64,000 bases of DNA from Prostheceraeus crozeri (lineage: Eukaryota > Platyhelminthes > Polycladida > Euryleptidae), in NCBI GenBank assembly GCA_907163375.1, contig CAJQUW010007891.1, positions 62,001 through 126,000 of the forward strand, read 5' to 3'. The notes below the pieces were generated by a model that ran no database searches, was not told the origin of the DNA, and saw only the letters and a program-made list of their open reading frames with translations. Below are positions 34,705-47,090 of the stretch, one piece after another. Positions within the stretch are counted from its first letter, which is position 1, and each line of letters opens with the position of its first letter. The position numbers were made by a program, and so were the translations under genes.

Positions 34705-37162
34705 CTGTATGCTATGATCGGCAATGATATCATTTTATATCATTTATTTTTTTATAATGAAAATATACCATACTTTAGTGAAATATGCGTAGGCCTGCAC
34801 CGTAGATAGATCTAGTCATTCGAATTTTTCGATTTTCACTGCTACCATGCTACTTTTACTGCTCTTAGCCATTAAATTAAAATTAGATTGCATGCAGCAT
34901 TGATATATTCCAAATAATTGAAGGCTGAAGAAAGCAGTTTAGTCATACAAAGCTTCTTATATACCTTTTCCAGTTCATGTATCGAATCGCTAAATTCAAT
35001 GTTAAGATTGCTCAGATCAACAACAGTTCTTCAATTCAGGCATTCAATTGCTAATTTCTGCTGTCATGAATCTCATTTCAAGTATACAATTTCTCATTTC
35101 TATTGTTTAATTGTTGACGACAGAGACAAGTGAAGTCGCATATCTCAATTCATGAATAATATTCGCAATTCATTGATAGATATCTCTATAAAAGCCAATT
35201 TAGCTCCGCATGTCGACTGATAATTTTGCTAATATACCAAGAAATCGCATCTCCTTGGTTGACAAACAGAGAATTGCTGCCGCATATGAGCGTAATGAAG
35301 ACTACGGCTAGACAGCTGGGCATCGCGTATGGAACTGCATATGCGATTGTTCGACGATACCGTGAGCACGGGACTGTTGATCGTCCTCGCGGTGGAGCTA
35401 GGAATGTTCGTTTGGACAATGAGATGGAGGACGCCACAGTGTCCATCACTGAAGAGTATCCTGAGTTCACTTTGGCGCAAAAAAATGATGAGTTGCGACT
35501 TCGCCTCCCAGAAAAGGTGAACATCTGCGACAATTCGGCTGCCAAAGTATTGGACCGACAGCTGATAACGTTGAAACTATTACGTGATGCACCAGTGCCG
35601 TTTCACAACGTTGCCTCAGACGTTATCCTTCAGGCAGGTCACTCCTACCTGTTCCAGCCGGCATATTCGCCGTTTCTGGATATTTGTGAAGGTGCATTCA
35701 GCGTATGGAAAGCGGAGTTTAAGAAACTGATGGCGGAGACAAGGCACTACCTGCTACAGCAGACCCATCAACAACGAATAGCCACTATGATGCAGTTGGC
35801 AGAACAATCCATCACTTCGGTTACGTACGTGAAAGTTCGTCGACTTTATCAGCATATGTTGACTCTTCTTCCATCTTGCATAGCAGGTGATGACATCAAC
35901 CATGAATAAATTAATAATGCACATCGTTTTTATAAATACATGAATATTTGGATTAATTTTTGCTGTTTTGTGCGAGATAGAAATAAGGATGAAAGATAGA
36001 TGGATGCAGGATATGAGAGGTGCATGCACATGTGCAGGTATAAATGAATAAAAAGATGTCGGTTGAATCTAAGCAGCATGTTTGATTGAAAACTAAATGA
36101 GCTTAATGAAATTAATTGAGCTCAAATGTAAAGAAAGCATTTTCGACAACAGCAAGGTAAAAAACAAAGTATCAGCATTTGTATGTCAATTTTCTTTCAG
36201 AAAGATCAAGCATTTACATTTGATTTTAGTTTATATATTATCGTTTTGATAATTCTATAATTGAATTGAGGTAAATCTGCGAAGTAATCTTACATCTCAG
36301 TTCATTAATGAATAATCTCAAATCAAACCACAGTTTTATCTTTGATTTGAGATAACTAACGATTGAATGTCGCATTCTTGTCCTTGAAATGGAAAAGGTG
36401 TATCAAAACTTGGGTAGGGCCTATGGCCTATACATTAGACATCGAAAGTTTTGATTTAAGCTTTATACACTCGAATTACAAATATGCCTACAATATGCAG
36501 TTGGTTAGGCCAACAGTATTCAAAGTACTAAAGGCTAAAAATATTTAGATTACAGTGAAGACTTCACAAAAGCATCAAGACAGTTAATATTAATGAGTTC
36601 AATGTTCAATCATAGGCCGACTGGAAGTCTGAAGTAACCAGAAATATATGAGATGTACACTGTACATGTAGAGCTAATCCCAGAAAGCGGCGGTTTTCAT
36701 TAACCAGAATCTTAATTATCCAAGTCCAAAATGTCCACCTTAGACCCTCCTCGTATTTCCAAATTTCAAAGCCTCGCTTACATATTACTAACAATTTATT
36801 CATGTGCTTATATTGTACTCGTATTATAGAAACTAAGACAAGTCAGAAAAAACAAATTGAAACTAGTATTTTTAAACTAGTATTGTTTGACAATCTGTGT
36901 GATAGACAGACTGACAGACGATAGCATGTTGCTTTTCGCTACATGAATCAACCAGTGGGGAAGGACATGAGTAGAACGAACGAAAGAGACTAAATTTGCT
37001 TCAATACAAAATGCGAAGAATCTAATGATTAGAAAACCTGATGGAACAAAAATTTTTGATGGTATCATTTCATATTATTTTTCAAAAATAAAATGATATA
37101 AAATGATATCATTTTCCCTCAGAATAAAATGATGTCATTTTATCATTGCCGATCTTTGACTG
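34705..37162 (+). mobile_element. IS630/Tc1-type transposon with TA target sites
   Basis: Inverted ends share GATCGGCAATGAT with an adjoining ATATCATTTTAT-like stretch. They lie just inside CTGTATGCTAT at the left and the reverse complement of CAGTCAAA at the right. TA flanks both ends (34703-34704 and 37163-37164). A decayed transposase of the DDE_3 type lies in the middle. Size (2.46 kb) is plausible for the group. Confidence 0.65.
35226..35909 (+). pseudogene. IS630-type transposase, internally deleted
   Basis: The frame starts with a helix-turn-helix region (ARQLGIAYGTAYAIVRRYRE), followed by GTVDRPRGGARNV. A second winged-helix-like segment follows (YPEFTLAQKNDELRLRLP). It then passes directly to FQPAYSPFLDICEGAFSVWK, the conserved C-terminal DDE_3 motif with its catalytic glutamate, and closes with a QHMLTLLPSCIAGDDI tail. 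The segments that should carry the two catalytic aspartates are absent, so it is an internally deleted relic even though the frame is open for 227 codons. Confidence 0.75.
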
Positions 37163-37599
37163 TATGTATGTAGCTAGAATCCATGGATTCCTATATAGTA
37201 ATATAACTATAGTAATATAAATCCTCGAATGGAATTGCTATTATTGATTAAATGGGGAGCAAAAGGAATAGCATATTCACCGGATTATAAGAAGTTGTAG
37301 ATGCTCTTGATATTACGTGTTTCCAATTCTCTCATCAAATTCTCGCCATTTCCTGAATATTTCAGCGTTTTTGGGAAACAATATAATGAATAATATCAGT
37401 TCGTTTACTCATTTGCTTTCATGGGCTTTGCAATTTGTGGTATAATCTTGACAGTTCAACTGTCTTCAAAATTTACAGGACTACTAATGTATGTAAATGT
37501 CGGGAGTGTCTCATCCTGATATACAATACTATATAGAAATCCATGCCAGAAACTTCCACAGACTTCTTCATGTGCATAAATCATAGCACACATTCACTA

Positions 37600-37715
37600 C
37601 AATAATAATCATGCCTAGCTTTTTCAAGCGCAATTATCCTTACAGCCTCGGCCGCCTTCAGCCTCGACTCACGACTCATTGATGCTTTCAAAATCTAGGC
37701 ATGATTGTTATATTG
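37600..37715. repeat. small inverted-repeat element
   Basis: CAATAATAATCATGCCTAG at 37600-37618 is mirrored by CTAGGCATGATTGTTATATTG at 37695-37715, with CAGCCTCGGCCGCCTTC in the loop. It could fold as a hairpin or be a tiny MITE. Confidence 0.5.
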
Positions 37716-38117
37716 TGAAATTTCTAAAACGAGTGCTTTACTGATGAACGGATGAATGAAGTAATTTCAAGGAATACTTTATGTTGTAAGGGGGGATATG
37801 ACAGATTCGTGATAATTTTCATCTGCCTTTTTTAATTATGTACCAAAGAACCTCTCCAAAGATCCTTTACTATTTTTATTTTCCGTGTACATCTATCTTT
37901 GATAAAGTTTGATAAAACAGTTGTTTTTGATTGCTTGATTTTTTGTATAGTTGACTTCCAGTGGTATTGCCTGGATATCTTCGATCAGTCCATTAGATTT
38001 TCTTTTTCATTTATGACATTATATCCATGCAGGTATGCCTACACTTTGCGTAACGTCTAGAGCATCTATCACGCGTAGGCCTACATGCAAGCACGCAGGT
38101 TGCAAATGCATCGCCAA

Positions 38118-38640
38118 TATACAGAGCTGATGACAGAAGCTGACCACTTAAATTATTTCGAAATTGAATAAATTCTCATGTCTTCCAATCGTGTCGCAAA
38201 TCAACGTGCCATACATCATTAGAGGGCTTGCGTTCTCAGCTTTCAATTTAATTATGATAAGCTTGCATCCGTTACTGTGTTAGCTGGGCAATGGTCAAAA
38301 CATGAAAATCTCTCAATTTACAAATCGCAATTCTTAAAAAGGAAAAGATGTTAGTGTGATAATGAATCAGGAAAGAGGCAAACCTGTATTTTCTGAACTT
38401 TCTAATGGTCATCAAAATTGGTTAGCTAGGACAATAATATGATCTCGTAATTTTATCACAGAATCGTGAAAAAATGTCATATTCTCACTTTTTTCATCAG
38501 ATATGTTGGTGTTTGCCGTCTTCAGAATTCTTGCGATGCACGAAGTAGGAATATGTAACTTTCATTCGAAACAGCTCAATATTTTCTTCAAACGTCTTTC
38601 AAACATTTCCTAACACTCGCCATGTCACAAATTATAACTG
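38118..38640 (+). repeat. dispersed Tc1-end-like repeat, copy C
   Basis: Same family as 14650-14862 and, inverted, 34013-34459. It begins ACAGAGCTGATGACAGAAGC and shares CAATCGTGTCGCA, GCCATACATCATT and ATGAAAATC(T/C)CTCAATTTAC with the others. No opposite terminus was found before the MITE at 38804. Confidence 0.65.
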
Positions 38641-38803
38641 AAGGCATATATAAAAATCAAAGAAGATCATTCAAGATATACGGACGGGTTCACAACACTA
38701 CTCAGGAAAGATAATTGAGCTATTGTCATTGCACCGTGCAGAAGACCATTTGATTAACCAGCGGATGCTTGAACTATAACCGCATAGATTTTGATTCTCA
38801 CTA

Positions 38804-39789
38804 CACTGTAAATCGCTCAATACCAATCACATACGAAGGATGCACACCAAAATATTTTTTTGGTATATTTCTGTATGATCTTGGTATATATTTGTATGCT
38901 TTTCGCATGTTATTTCAAGTGTAGTATGCTTTACATACTAAAGCCATACCAGCACAATGTTAAAAGAAAGCATCAATCATGTCCAAAGCATGTTGATTTA
39001 AGGCTTTGTGTCCATAAAGATCACACTAATGCTACTACTGCTTTGTAAGTAGTGAGATAATGACATTTTATAGTCAAACTAACAATACTGAATTCGATTT
39101 TAATACATGTAAGTCTGAGGCATTTCATAAATAATCAATAAGTATTTGACCATCAACAATTATGCATTATGTAATTTTGGAACTAAGCATATTATCAATC
39201 CAAAATAAAGAAACATTATAATTCATGAACGCAGAAATAGTTATGTTTGAGATATATAAGTCAACATGGTTGCTGAAAGTTATCGTTTTAATGAAATGAT
39301 GTTTATCAATTTAGTTCAAGGCAATGAGCTAATTATGAGTCTTGTGAATGCTATAAGACAAGTTGCAAATGCGGCTTTAATTCCACAACAAATCTAATCT
39401 AGTAAAATACCACACTTTCACAAAGAAATATGCACGGCTGTAATTACTGGAAAAAATTATTTGTAAGTAGTATGTTGTATAACATATTTTTTGCCATACG
39501 ACATAAAGCCATTCATACGAAAGACATACGAAACACATACCAATTTGCATCGGGTCTCGTATATAAAACATACCAAGAATTCGTATTTCAACGTAAAACA
39601 GCCAATCACAGTTAGCATAGTTCGTATCGTTTACATACCAATCACATACGAAAGTAAATGGCCATTCGTATGAAAAACATACCAGATTTCTTTATATATA
39701 CCAGAATCTCGTATCAAATGTTGGTTTCAAATTGTATGTAAACTTGGTATGTGTTTGTATGTAATTTTCGTATCCAGCGATTTACAGTG
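38804..39789. mobile_element. 986-bp MITE, copy 2
   Basis: Same termini (CACTGTAAATCGCT) and interior as 30357-31351, with TA flanks at 38802-38803 and 39790-39791. The two copies differ by scattered point changes and a few small indels, so both come from a fairly recent burst. Confidence 0.92.
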
Positions 39790-39791
39790 TA

Positions 39792-42240
39792 TTTATAGCT
39801 CAATACACAATGAAGATTATTGACCTTGTAATTCATTGGTTTTAGTTATATATAGTTAAGACAAGTGCAATCCTAATAAGAGATCCAACAGAGAGTAAAA
39901 GAATATATTTTTGAGAAATAGTTGTAATCAAATTTTTTAACTGCCAGTTATGGTAGCAAGATAACCAAGTTGGTAAAAAACAGCTACCACCATTAGAAGG
40001 AGCTTATTATTCAAATTGTGGTGAGCAGTAATTATGTGAACGATTGAATCATAAGAAATTCAAAATCAGAGGTTTTCATGAGCCCCGGGCTGTCATAGTC
40101 CAAAATAGTTCGGGCAAAATGAGTTAACGGTGTCAATTCTGACTATTTCATCAACAGCATCATAGTTATTGGATTTAGTTGGAACCTCAAGCTGAACTTG
40201 CAGAACTTTTTTCCTTCGCCTTTTAGCATGATTGTTTTACCAAATGTTCAACAAGAAGCGTGGTCTGTTGTCGGACTAAGATGACAAGCGCTTTACTGTA
40301 AATGCTAAAACCTTCATGAAATCCCATGCTATTTTTCATTAAGAATCTGATTTTTTCGGTCCACTGTTGTAAAGAGTAATAATTACCGTTAATATTGCTT
40401 GTAATTATTACCAAAGCCCCATCGGTAATAATAACTGGCAAATCTTCAAGTTTTTGACTTGATTTCAATGCAAATTTATCTTTCTATCAAATGGATTTTC
40501 CCTAAATTCACTAGTATTATGGGTAGCAATTTTCTCTATATCTGCCGTTTGATAGTACTTACGCTTTGACTCGTCTTGCTAAATCTAGATAAAAATGAAA
40601 TATTGAAATATAATATAGATGTGATATATCAATAAAACAAAATGTCTGGCATTAATTGAGAAAATTGTGATATCGACAACTTAATAAAGTAATTAAAACA
40701 ATTTATGTTGTTTCCATGATTGAAACATGAGCTTACACCTCTTATAATAATGCTCGAAATGGAATGATGTGAAATAGGTTAAATCCAACTGCAAATCCCA
40801 GTACCAACCAAAGGTGCCAACAAAATTTGAAAGCCATATATTTGACAATTGTCATTATTTGCAGAAATAGCGGCCTTTGGCTATCCAGCTGACAATGTTC
40901 AATATAAATGTTCGTCAATACAAAAGACTTCGTGTAATTTGGAGAATTATAATCCCCTGAAAGGATTTTTACTGTAGAGTAGGCCTACTCTCTAAATTCA
41001 GCAAATGATTTGTAGCAATTTTGAATTCAGCAGCTCAGCCAATTATAATTATCATCTTCTACAGTAAGTACATAACCGTCAGAACATATTAATTCATCAT
41101 GACAGAACTGATATTATTTTGATTTTATTCACACGAATTATAGTAACTTGCAACTTTGACAAAATTTATTATGATTATTTCAATTGCTCGGAAGGAGGGT
41201 CTTTGTTTCCGCCAATCCAATTCCGTTTTGTTGAAAATTACAAAGTTTTGCTGATGGATTTCCTGCCCTTACTGCTGATTTGATACTCAGCGAAATTGAG
41301 TGCGATAGTAATAAAGAGACTTCATTCTACCTGTTTTTTGAAGGCAATTTACTTCTATCAAATCCAACCTATATAAGCGTTAGAAAATATGATATCAAAA
41401 GCTTCTGATGAACTCTACTAGAATGATTGCCGATTAAGTGGAAGATAAGTTGATGTGAAATCTAAAGTGTCTAATTGATGTACGACATGGTGCGCTCAAA
41501 AAATGATCCTTTTTAAACAGATTCACTGAAGTGATACAATCTAATATTACGATCACATAAAATGATGAAAAGTTCATATTATCATTGAAAAAATCATTGA
41601 TTTTGCCTTAAATTGATTGTGTTCACATTGAACCTGGAATGGCATGTTTCTTTATTTTTTTGGTCACAGCAGAGTACAATCCTTCGTCTTGCAACACAGT
41701 TCGATCATGAAGAAATGATTGACTTGAACATGCACTGCTCAAAATATTACACAATCGTTCAATTCTTGCCTAAATGATCCAAATTTCAATATCCTATCGA
41801 AAAACACGCAGTTTGTTTTTGTACAATTGTATCATAAAGTTGTATTGATTGAAATAGATTCAAAATAAGACATAAAAGATTATTGGACAGTGATACATAA
41901 TGTAATATGCATCGCAATTGCCATACTTCTATAAGTGGAATTTTTTTTGAAGGTTCCACCAATTGATAGGAAAAACCCTGTTGGAAATAATCATCTCAAG
42001 AAATTAATTTCATTAACGAAAAACCACCTCGCACTGTCAATTTCAGAGACTTTTTGAGATTCCGAGCCGAACAGTCTCTTCAACAATTATGTCAGATCGA
42101 TATGATCTATATTCAGCGTGCCTTCGCTTCTACGTTTGAATATCAGCCAACTTTTTTTCTTATCTCATATTGGCAAGCAAAGAGCATACAATCAAAATAG
42201 ACTTTGATTTATCCACGTAAAAATAATGGACACTGCTAAT
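39792..42240. other. non-coding stretch
   Basis: AT-rich throughout. The only frame above 80 codons (40223-40468 minus) resembles nothing I know. No inverted or direct repeats of note. Confidence 0.55.
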
Positions 42241-42480
42241 GTATAAACAATAAATAAATAAATGAACGTTGTTTATACTCGGAAGCACATTAGGCACGGA
42301 GCCTTTCTTCCATGTGGCCGAGTTGTCATTTACCACTCTCATTCTTTTTCGTGCTGAATGTTTAGCAAGAATGCAGAGTGTACCTATTTTAAAAGCCTTA
42401 TGTTTGACCCGACCAAGATTTGAACCAAGGTCTCCCGGACGCAGAGCGAACACTCTACCACAAGGCCACAGCGCCGGTGG
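42241..42480 (-). mobile_element. tRNA-derived SINE
   Basis: On the minus strand the head carries an A-box-like TGGCCTTGTGGTAGAGTG (42451-42468) and a B-box GGTTCAAATCTT (42415-42426) at normal spacing. A body of about 150 bp follows, including GAGAGTGGTAAATGACAACT and GGCTCCGTGCCTAATGTGC. The tail ends in ATTTATTTATTTATTG-type repeats near 42250. This is the standard layout of a pol III SINE with a short AT-rich tail. Target duplications were not identified. Confidence 0.75.
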
Positions 42481-43060
42481 CTCAACTTTCTGCCAGGCGC
42501 ACATCTTTTCCATGACAATTCGATCGATCGTTTGTTTCCTTTCATTGTATTGTTAATGCTAACATTTGAACAACATTTTAGAGATTCTTAGTTCCTAAAT
42601 CGTTGAAATTTGCTCATTTGATCAATTGTAGATTTTAACGAATCTCTTTGAAGTGCTCTCTGTCATTTTTCGCAGTGGTGTCATAATATGCACTCACCAC
42701 ACACATGTATGCAGCAGCAACAAGTATTTCAAAACATGCGAAAATAGTAATTACGGTTTTTAGTCTTTGTAGTGCGTGGGCACAATCTTTGCGTGTATTT
42801 TGTAACTTAAGCAATATAGAATTTAGTACATTCTGATCTCAACAAGTTCGGAATAATCAGGACTCTTTGTCTCCGGATCTATGCTTTTTAGGACTTTCTG
42901 ATTACGGTGCAGTGTCAAACAACAAAGCATGATGAGAAGCATAAAAAATAATTCATCCACAACTGTTGTTCAGCCAACATTTTCAAAAGGTAATCTTAAT
43001 TTTGAAGTAGCATGTAATTCCTGCTTTGTTGGCTTGCAACTAAATCAGCGGTAGAATGTT
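42481..43060. other. non-coding stretch
   Basis: Nothing recognised. Confidence 0.5.
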
Positions 43061-43336
43061 CTAAGCCATGGACAACTCAATTTTATTTCTTGGAACCGTA
43101 CAACAAATGTTTGCTTTCCAAATGGCTGAAAATATGTTCGAATTGAATTCATGCGTGTAAGGAGGTAGAAGAATTTGTTTCACTCTTTGAGTCCGTGTAA
43201 ATAGATCATTTATCGCACGAATTTTATGGAATGCAAGAACAAAACCTTTCGAATCACCGTTTTTCTCTTCCATGAAACCAATAAACTGTTGAATGCAAAT
43301 CGTGAACATTTCAGTATTTACTGGACTATCATTCAC
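43061..43336 (-). pseudogene. IS630-type transposase relic, C-terminal part
   Basis: The minus frame reads NTEMFTICIQQFIGFMEEKN, then VKQILLPPYTHEFNSNIFSA and IWKANI. The LPPYxxEFN...WKA layout matches the end of DDE_3 transposases (LPPYSPELNPIE...WK). The place where the second catalytic aspartate should be reads VLAFHKIRA, so that residue is gone. Flanking inverted repeats were not found. Confidence 0.55.
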
Positions 43337-43635
43337 TGTAGGTATATTGAAACATACAATTGATTCGACTATAGTCTCGCGAGTGAATACCGAGCACGGT
43401 AGTGAATAAGTTTTGAAAAGTTTTAAAAATATTCGTGAGCATTATTTTTCAAAACGCGACTTTTGTTTGGAAATTTATACACAACCATTGTTTGCAAAAG
43501 CGCGACAATTGTATGTAAAACTACGATTTCTCACGGACGCCCCTGTATACTTGTGGTCACGTCAATGACGAACTTATTCCGCACGAAGCTGCATCTGCGT
43601 AGATTTGATGGGATGACAGCCAGAGTTGAAACCGG

Positions 43636-43720
43636 CCGGGTTTCTGACGGCCGGTGCCGAGCCGGTGGCCGGCGTCATCAAAACCGGCCGGTCGGGGATG
43701 GGACGTTGGCTGGCGTCTCT
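43636..43720. repeat. GC-rich ACCGGCC patch
   Basis: GAAACCGGCCGGG, ACGGCCGGTG, GGTGGCCGGCG and AAACCGGCCGGTCGGGG stand within 85 bp. The pattern is the same as at 7353-7512. Confidence 0.5.
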
Positions 43721-45431
43721 GCACCGGATAAGCGAGAGTTACCTACTGCAATAAAATTTTATACGATGCAATTATTCGCACTTTGATGACATGCTTTGTT
43801 TGATAAGCAGTATTACGCTCAATGACTTATTTACTAGTGTTATGAGTTGTAGGCCTACTTCATAATTTCTGATAATGCTAACTACATTTTCAAAGTAAAT
43901 CAAACGCAAACAAATTGAAAACAGATAATAAAAAATTACCCAAACGGGCATTGATATAACAATAACATTGATGCAATAATAATATACAATTCGTTTAATA
44001 CTATTTGCACAAAAAACCTTTTCAAATGTAATTTTTGTGCTGAAGTCCAGGTTCAATTTTCATAAACGATATAGCATATAAAACCTTATGTTCCGTGGAT
44101 CATTTTGACATACATTTCACATTCTGAAGTGGTCAGTTGTGGTCAGTAGGCCACATGAAAGAAATTTTAACGTTTTCTTTGGTGCCAGATTTTAATATGA
44201 AGCCGACAGAATTTTTTAATTAAAATTGACAGATAGTGCGAGCTATCATTAAGCTTCATTATGATGTAAAAATTTCAAGATTTGTTGAATGTTCAAAAAG
44301 ATTCAATAAGTTTAACCAAAAAATTGCTACTACTTTTGCTACTACTGTACTAACCAAAGTAAATGAACACCTGACGCGATTTTTCAATGATGAAAACGGT
44401 CAATTTCAAAAAACTTTGCATCATATGAAAGGTTGTGTGTAGTACTTTAAGTTGATAGAGCATTTTTAAGTTGTGTCCGGTCAGTTGTGGCCAGGAGACT
44501 TAAAAGTATGAATTTTTGGTCAATTCATTCACCGACACCTACAGACAAAACTACGGAATGTAGAAAATCAAGATTATCACCATTGAATCAGGCTCCTGCT
44601 AAGCTTTCAAATGATATGTTTTTCGAATTTCGACATCATTTGGTACAGTTGCACTGAATTTACACTTTTGCTTGATTTTTCGCTAGCTTTCGCATTAACA
44701 ATGCCTTCAGCGGTCAAGCGCACGCAACATAATAACTTTTAATGTATAGAAGCTGAGCGTTTCGAGTTTGAGTTTAAAAGAATGCTGGTGTTATCAGCTC
44801 CAAGAATATGTAGGTAAGCTTTATCACGATCGGCCCATCCGTTCACTGGCAAGCTTCAAGTTTGTCTCATTACCACACCCAGTCATTTGTTGAGTCATCA
44901 TTTCCCTTGGTTGAGGTCAGAAGATTTCGAATCTGTGTTCTGCAGACGGGGCCGCTAAGTCTGCACCTGTTCACAAACAATAGCAATTCGTCACGCCGTA
45001 GTTGCTGACGCTTGCGTCCGATAAGAGGATCGACAAGATTTTTACAACACAATCAATGATGACCACAAAATTAGATTGTTTAATCGTATCACTTTGCTAG
45101 AAGTGCAAACTGATTCAAACAGATGGCACATGCATGAACTTAATAACTGGGCAAAAAGAAATTTTTGATACCTTACAGAGATAGGAAAAATAGTCGTGCG
45201 TCGCTTGCGGATTGCTCTGAAATCCTCCAAAATGCTCCGATCGTCACGACTCCTTCAGATTCGAAGAATTCAGATCATTGCGCAAACGTCTTCTCGATAA
45301 TGTTGGGTCCTCCGATCATTTTAAAAAAAGTTAGCAGGCGCATGAAGAAACGTTCACAAACTTCTCTGTAGAGCTTGACATCGTCTGTGTCTCTTTGCTG
45401 TGTGATCCGTTTGATAACAGTCACTGAAACT
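43721..45431. other. non-coding stretch
   Basis: A GTCAGTTGTGGTCAGTAGG / GTCAGTTGTGGCCAGGAGA pair (44131 and 44479) is the only visible internal repeat. No gene recognised. Confidence 0.5.
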
Positions 45432-45602
45432 TTGCACAATTTGGCGTGTTTAATGTTGAACTGGCTGCTCATTGTTCGATTGCTATGGTATTTAGTCAGA
45501 GATTGTGCCATTTCATTTACGTTACATGTTCCAATGCTTCCCTTCTAGTCAAACGGAAGAAGAGACGACCTGTCTAATTCTGTGATGATGACAGGAGGAC
45601 TG
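45432..45602 (+). repeat. dispersed 180-bp repeat, second copy
   Basis: Same-strand match to 33712-33893 with roughly 85-90 percent identity by eye. Non-coding, family unknown. Confidence 0.7.
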
Positions 45603-46264
45603 CCAAGTGTGACTGCCGACAGAATCAGCTATGAAGCAACAAGTTTCCACCAATCACTAATTACTTCATTTAATTATGCAAACCACATTGTTTCCTGAGC
45701 AATGAATTTATTGTTCAATTAATCATGAGCTCACGATTAAATTTTATGAGAAAAAACAAATGACAAAAGAACTTTCGTGGTGGTCAACGATTTAGGAAAC
45801 AACTGTATGCTTATATCTACGTATATCTCAACTCCACAAGAAAGCTTCAAGCGGTCAACAATTGTAAGCTCCAATACAATGAAAGTTCTCTTAACGATAA
45901 AAGTTCTGAGATGAACAATTTGATAACTGACCGAATGCTGATGTTACGAAATGTTTTGTATGCGATGTGCTAACTTTATTTAAAGTAAGATTTATTTCTT
46001 CACTTGTGAGGGAATTCCACTGATTTGGGCGTCAATTGAGAATTCTCTCCACTACAGTTTAAATTCAGATCCTTGGAGTTCACACTGATGACCGGGATCT
46101 GACGTGTAAGAGTGTCTGGAGCAATGTGTTCGCCAAACTTGTCATCAATTTTTCACTTCATTGAGTGTCCGTGAACAATGTTAATCGAAATTCATCGCGT
46201 GCCGTTAACTAAGCTTATTATCCACGATCCTCTGTCAAATGTTCTGGTACAGATGGTGATGACA
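45603..46264. other. non-coding stretch
   Basis: Nothing recognised. Confidence 0.5.
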
Positions 46265-46400
46265 ATCTTCCGGAAAATATTGAATCAAAATTTTTGTGGA
46301 AAATTATCCAAAATATGGACAATTTTGAATTTTTGTGATATAATTTGTGCACTTTACCACAGCCGAGGCATCCACACACACCAACAGAATTGGTCAGCGG
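46265..46400 (+). repeat. fragment of the piggyBac 2 internal repeat
   Basis: It contains CCGGAAAATATTG, GGAAAATTAT, AATTTTTGTGATATAATT and CACAGCCGAGGCAT followed by CACACACCAA. This is the same order as the tandem unit at 15137-15410, so that unit is a dispersed repeat in its own right. Confidence 0.65.
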
Positions 46401-46656
46401 TCGACATGGCTCTAATTCAATTAACCAGCCGGTCGGTCTTCAAAATGACATTCATTATCTCTAATCAAATTAATAACAAAATGAAGGGTCACTCACAATG
46501 CCTTTCAAGGAATAGGTTGGAGCCAGAGAAAACCAATCGCGTGATCATGTGTACCGGTGGTGGTGCCCGAAATGCATCGTGTTTTACAATCTTTTAACGA
46601 AGGCATCAACTGAAGAACTTGGTTTTCCCTGGCTTCAACCTCTTAGATATCATGCA

Positions 46657-47088
46657 CACTGTAAACCGTAGACCGACAATTGTCCTACAAATTTACTGAC
46701 AAAATCAACCGACGATTGTCACCTCCAATATCCTGCGATATCCGACGAATTTGTAGGTTCTCTATCGACATCGAAACAGATGCTTTGTATGCAAATTAAC
46801 TAAACAAAAACTGTTGAATATTGATTGATTTTTTCGATTAGTGATTGCTTGACTTTTGGGAAATCTGCATTATTGTGTAGCAAAACCATGATTTATTTCC
46901 ACATAATTCAATTTATCACCTACATTTTTGATAAAATTTAAGCTATAATTCATTGATATTCATTTTGTCGCTTTTTGTCACATATTGCAGGTGTTCAGTG
47001 GTAATCATCCTACAAGAACTAACAATGACCGACAAAATAGATTTTGCAGGATAAATGTCTGTCAATTGTCAGTCAACGGTTTACAGTG
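46657..47088. mobile_element. 432-bp MITE of the CACTGTAAA type
   Basis: Ends CACTGTAAACCGTAGACCG (46657) and the reverse complement of CACTGTAAACCGTTGACTG (ending 47088), each followed inward by ACAATTG. CA stands on each side, possibly a decayed TA target. The terminal nine bases are the same as in the 1-kb MITE, but the interior is different. Confidence 0.7.
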
Positions 47089-47090
47089 CA

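Noticed and set aside
33938-38640. Long inverted arms first read as giant terminal repeats of the IS630-type element
   Set aside because: The sharp edges of the two repeats face each other, so they are two separate insertions in opposite orientation. The element's own ends are at 34705 and 37162.
42269-42556. 95-codon plus frame over the SINE
   Set aside because: The sequence is explained by the tRNA-derived SINE on the minus strand.
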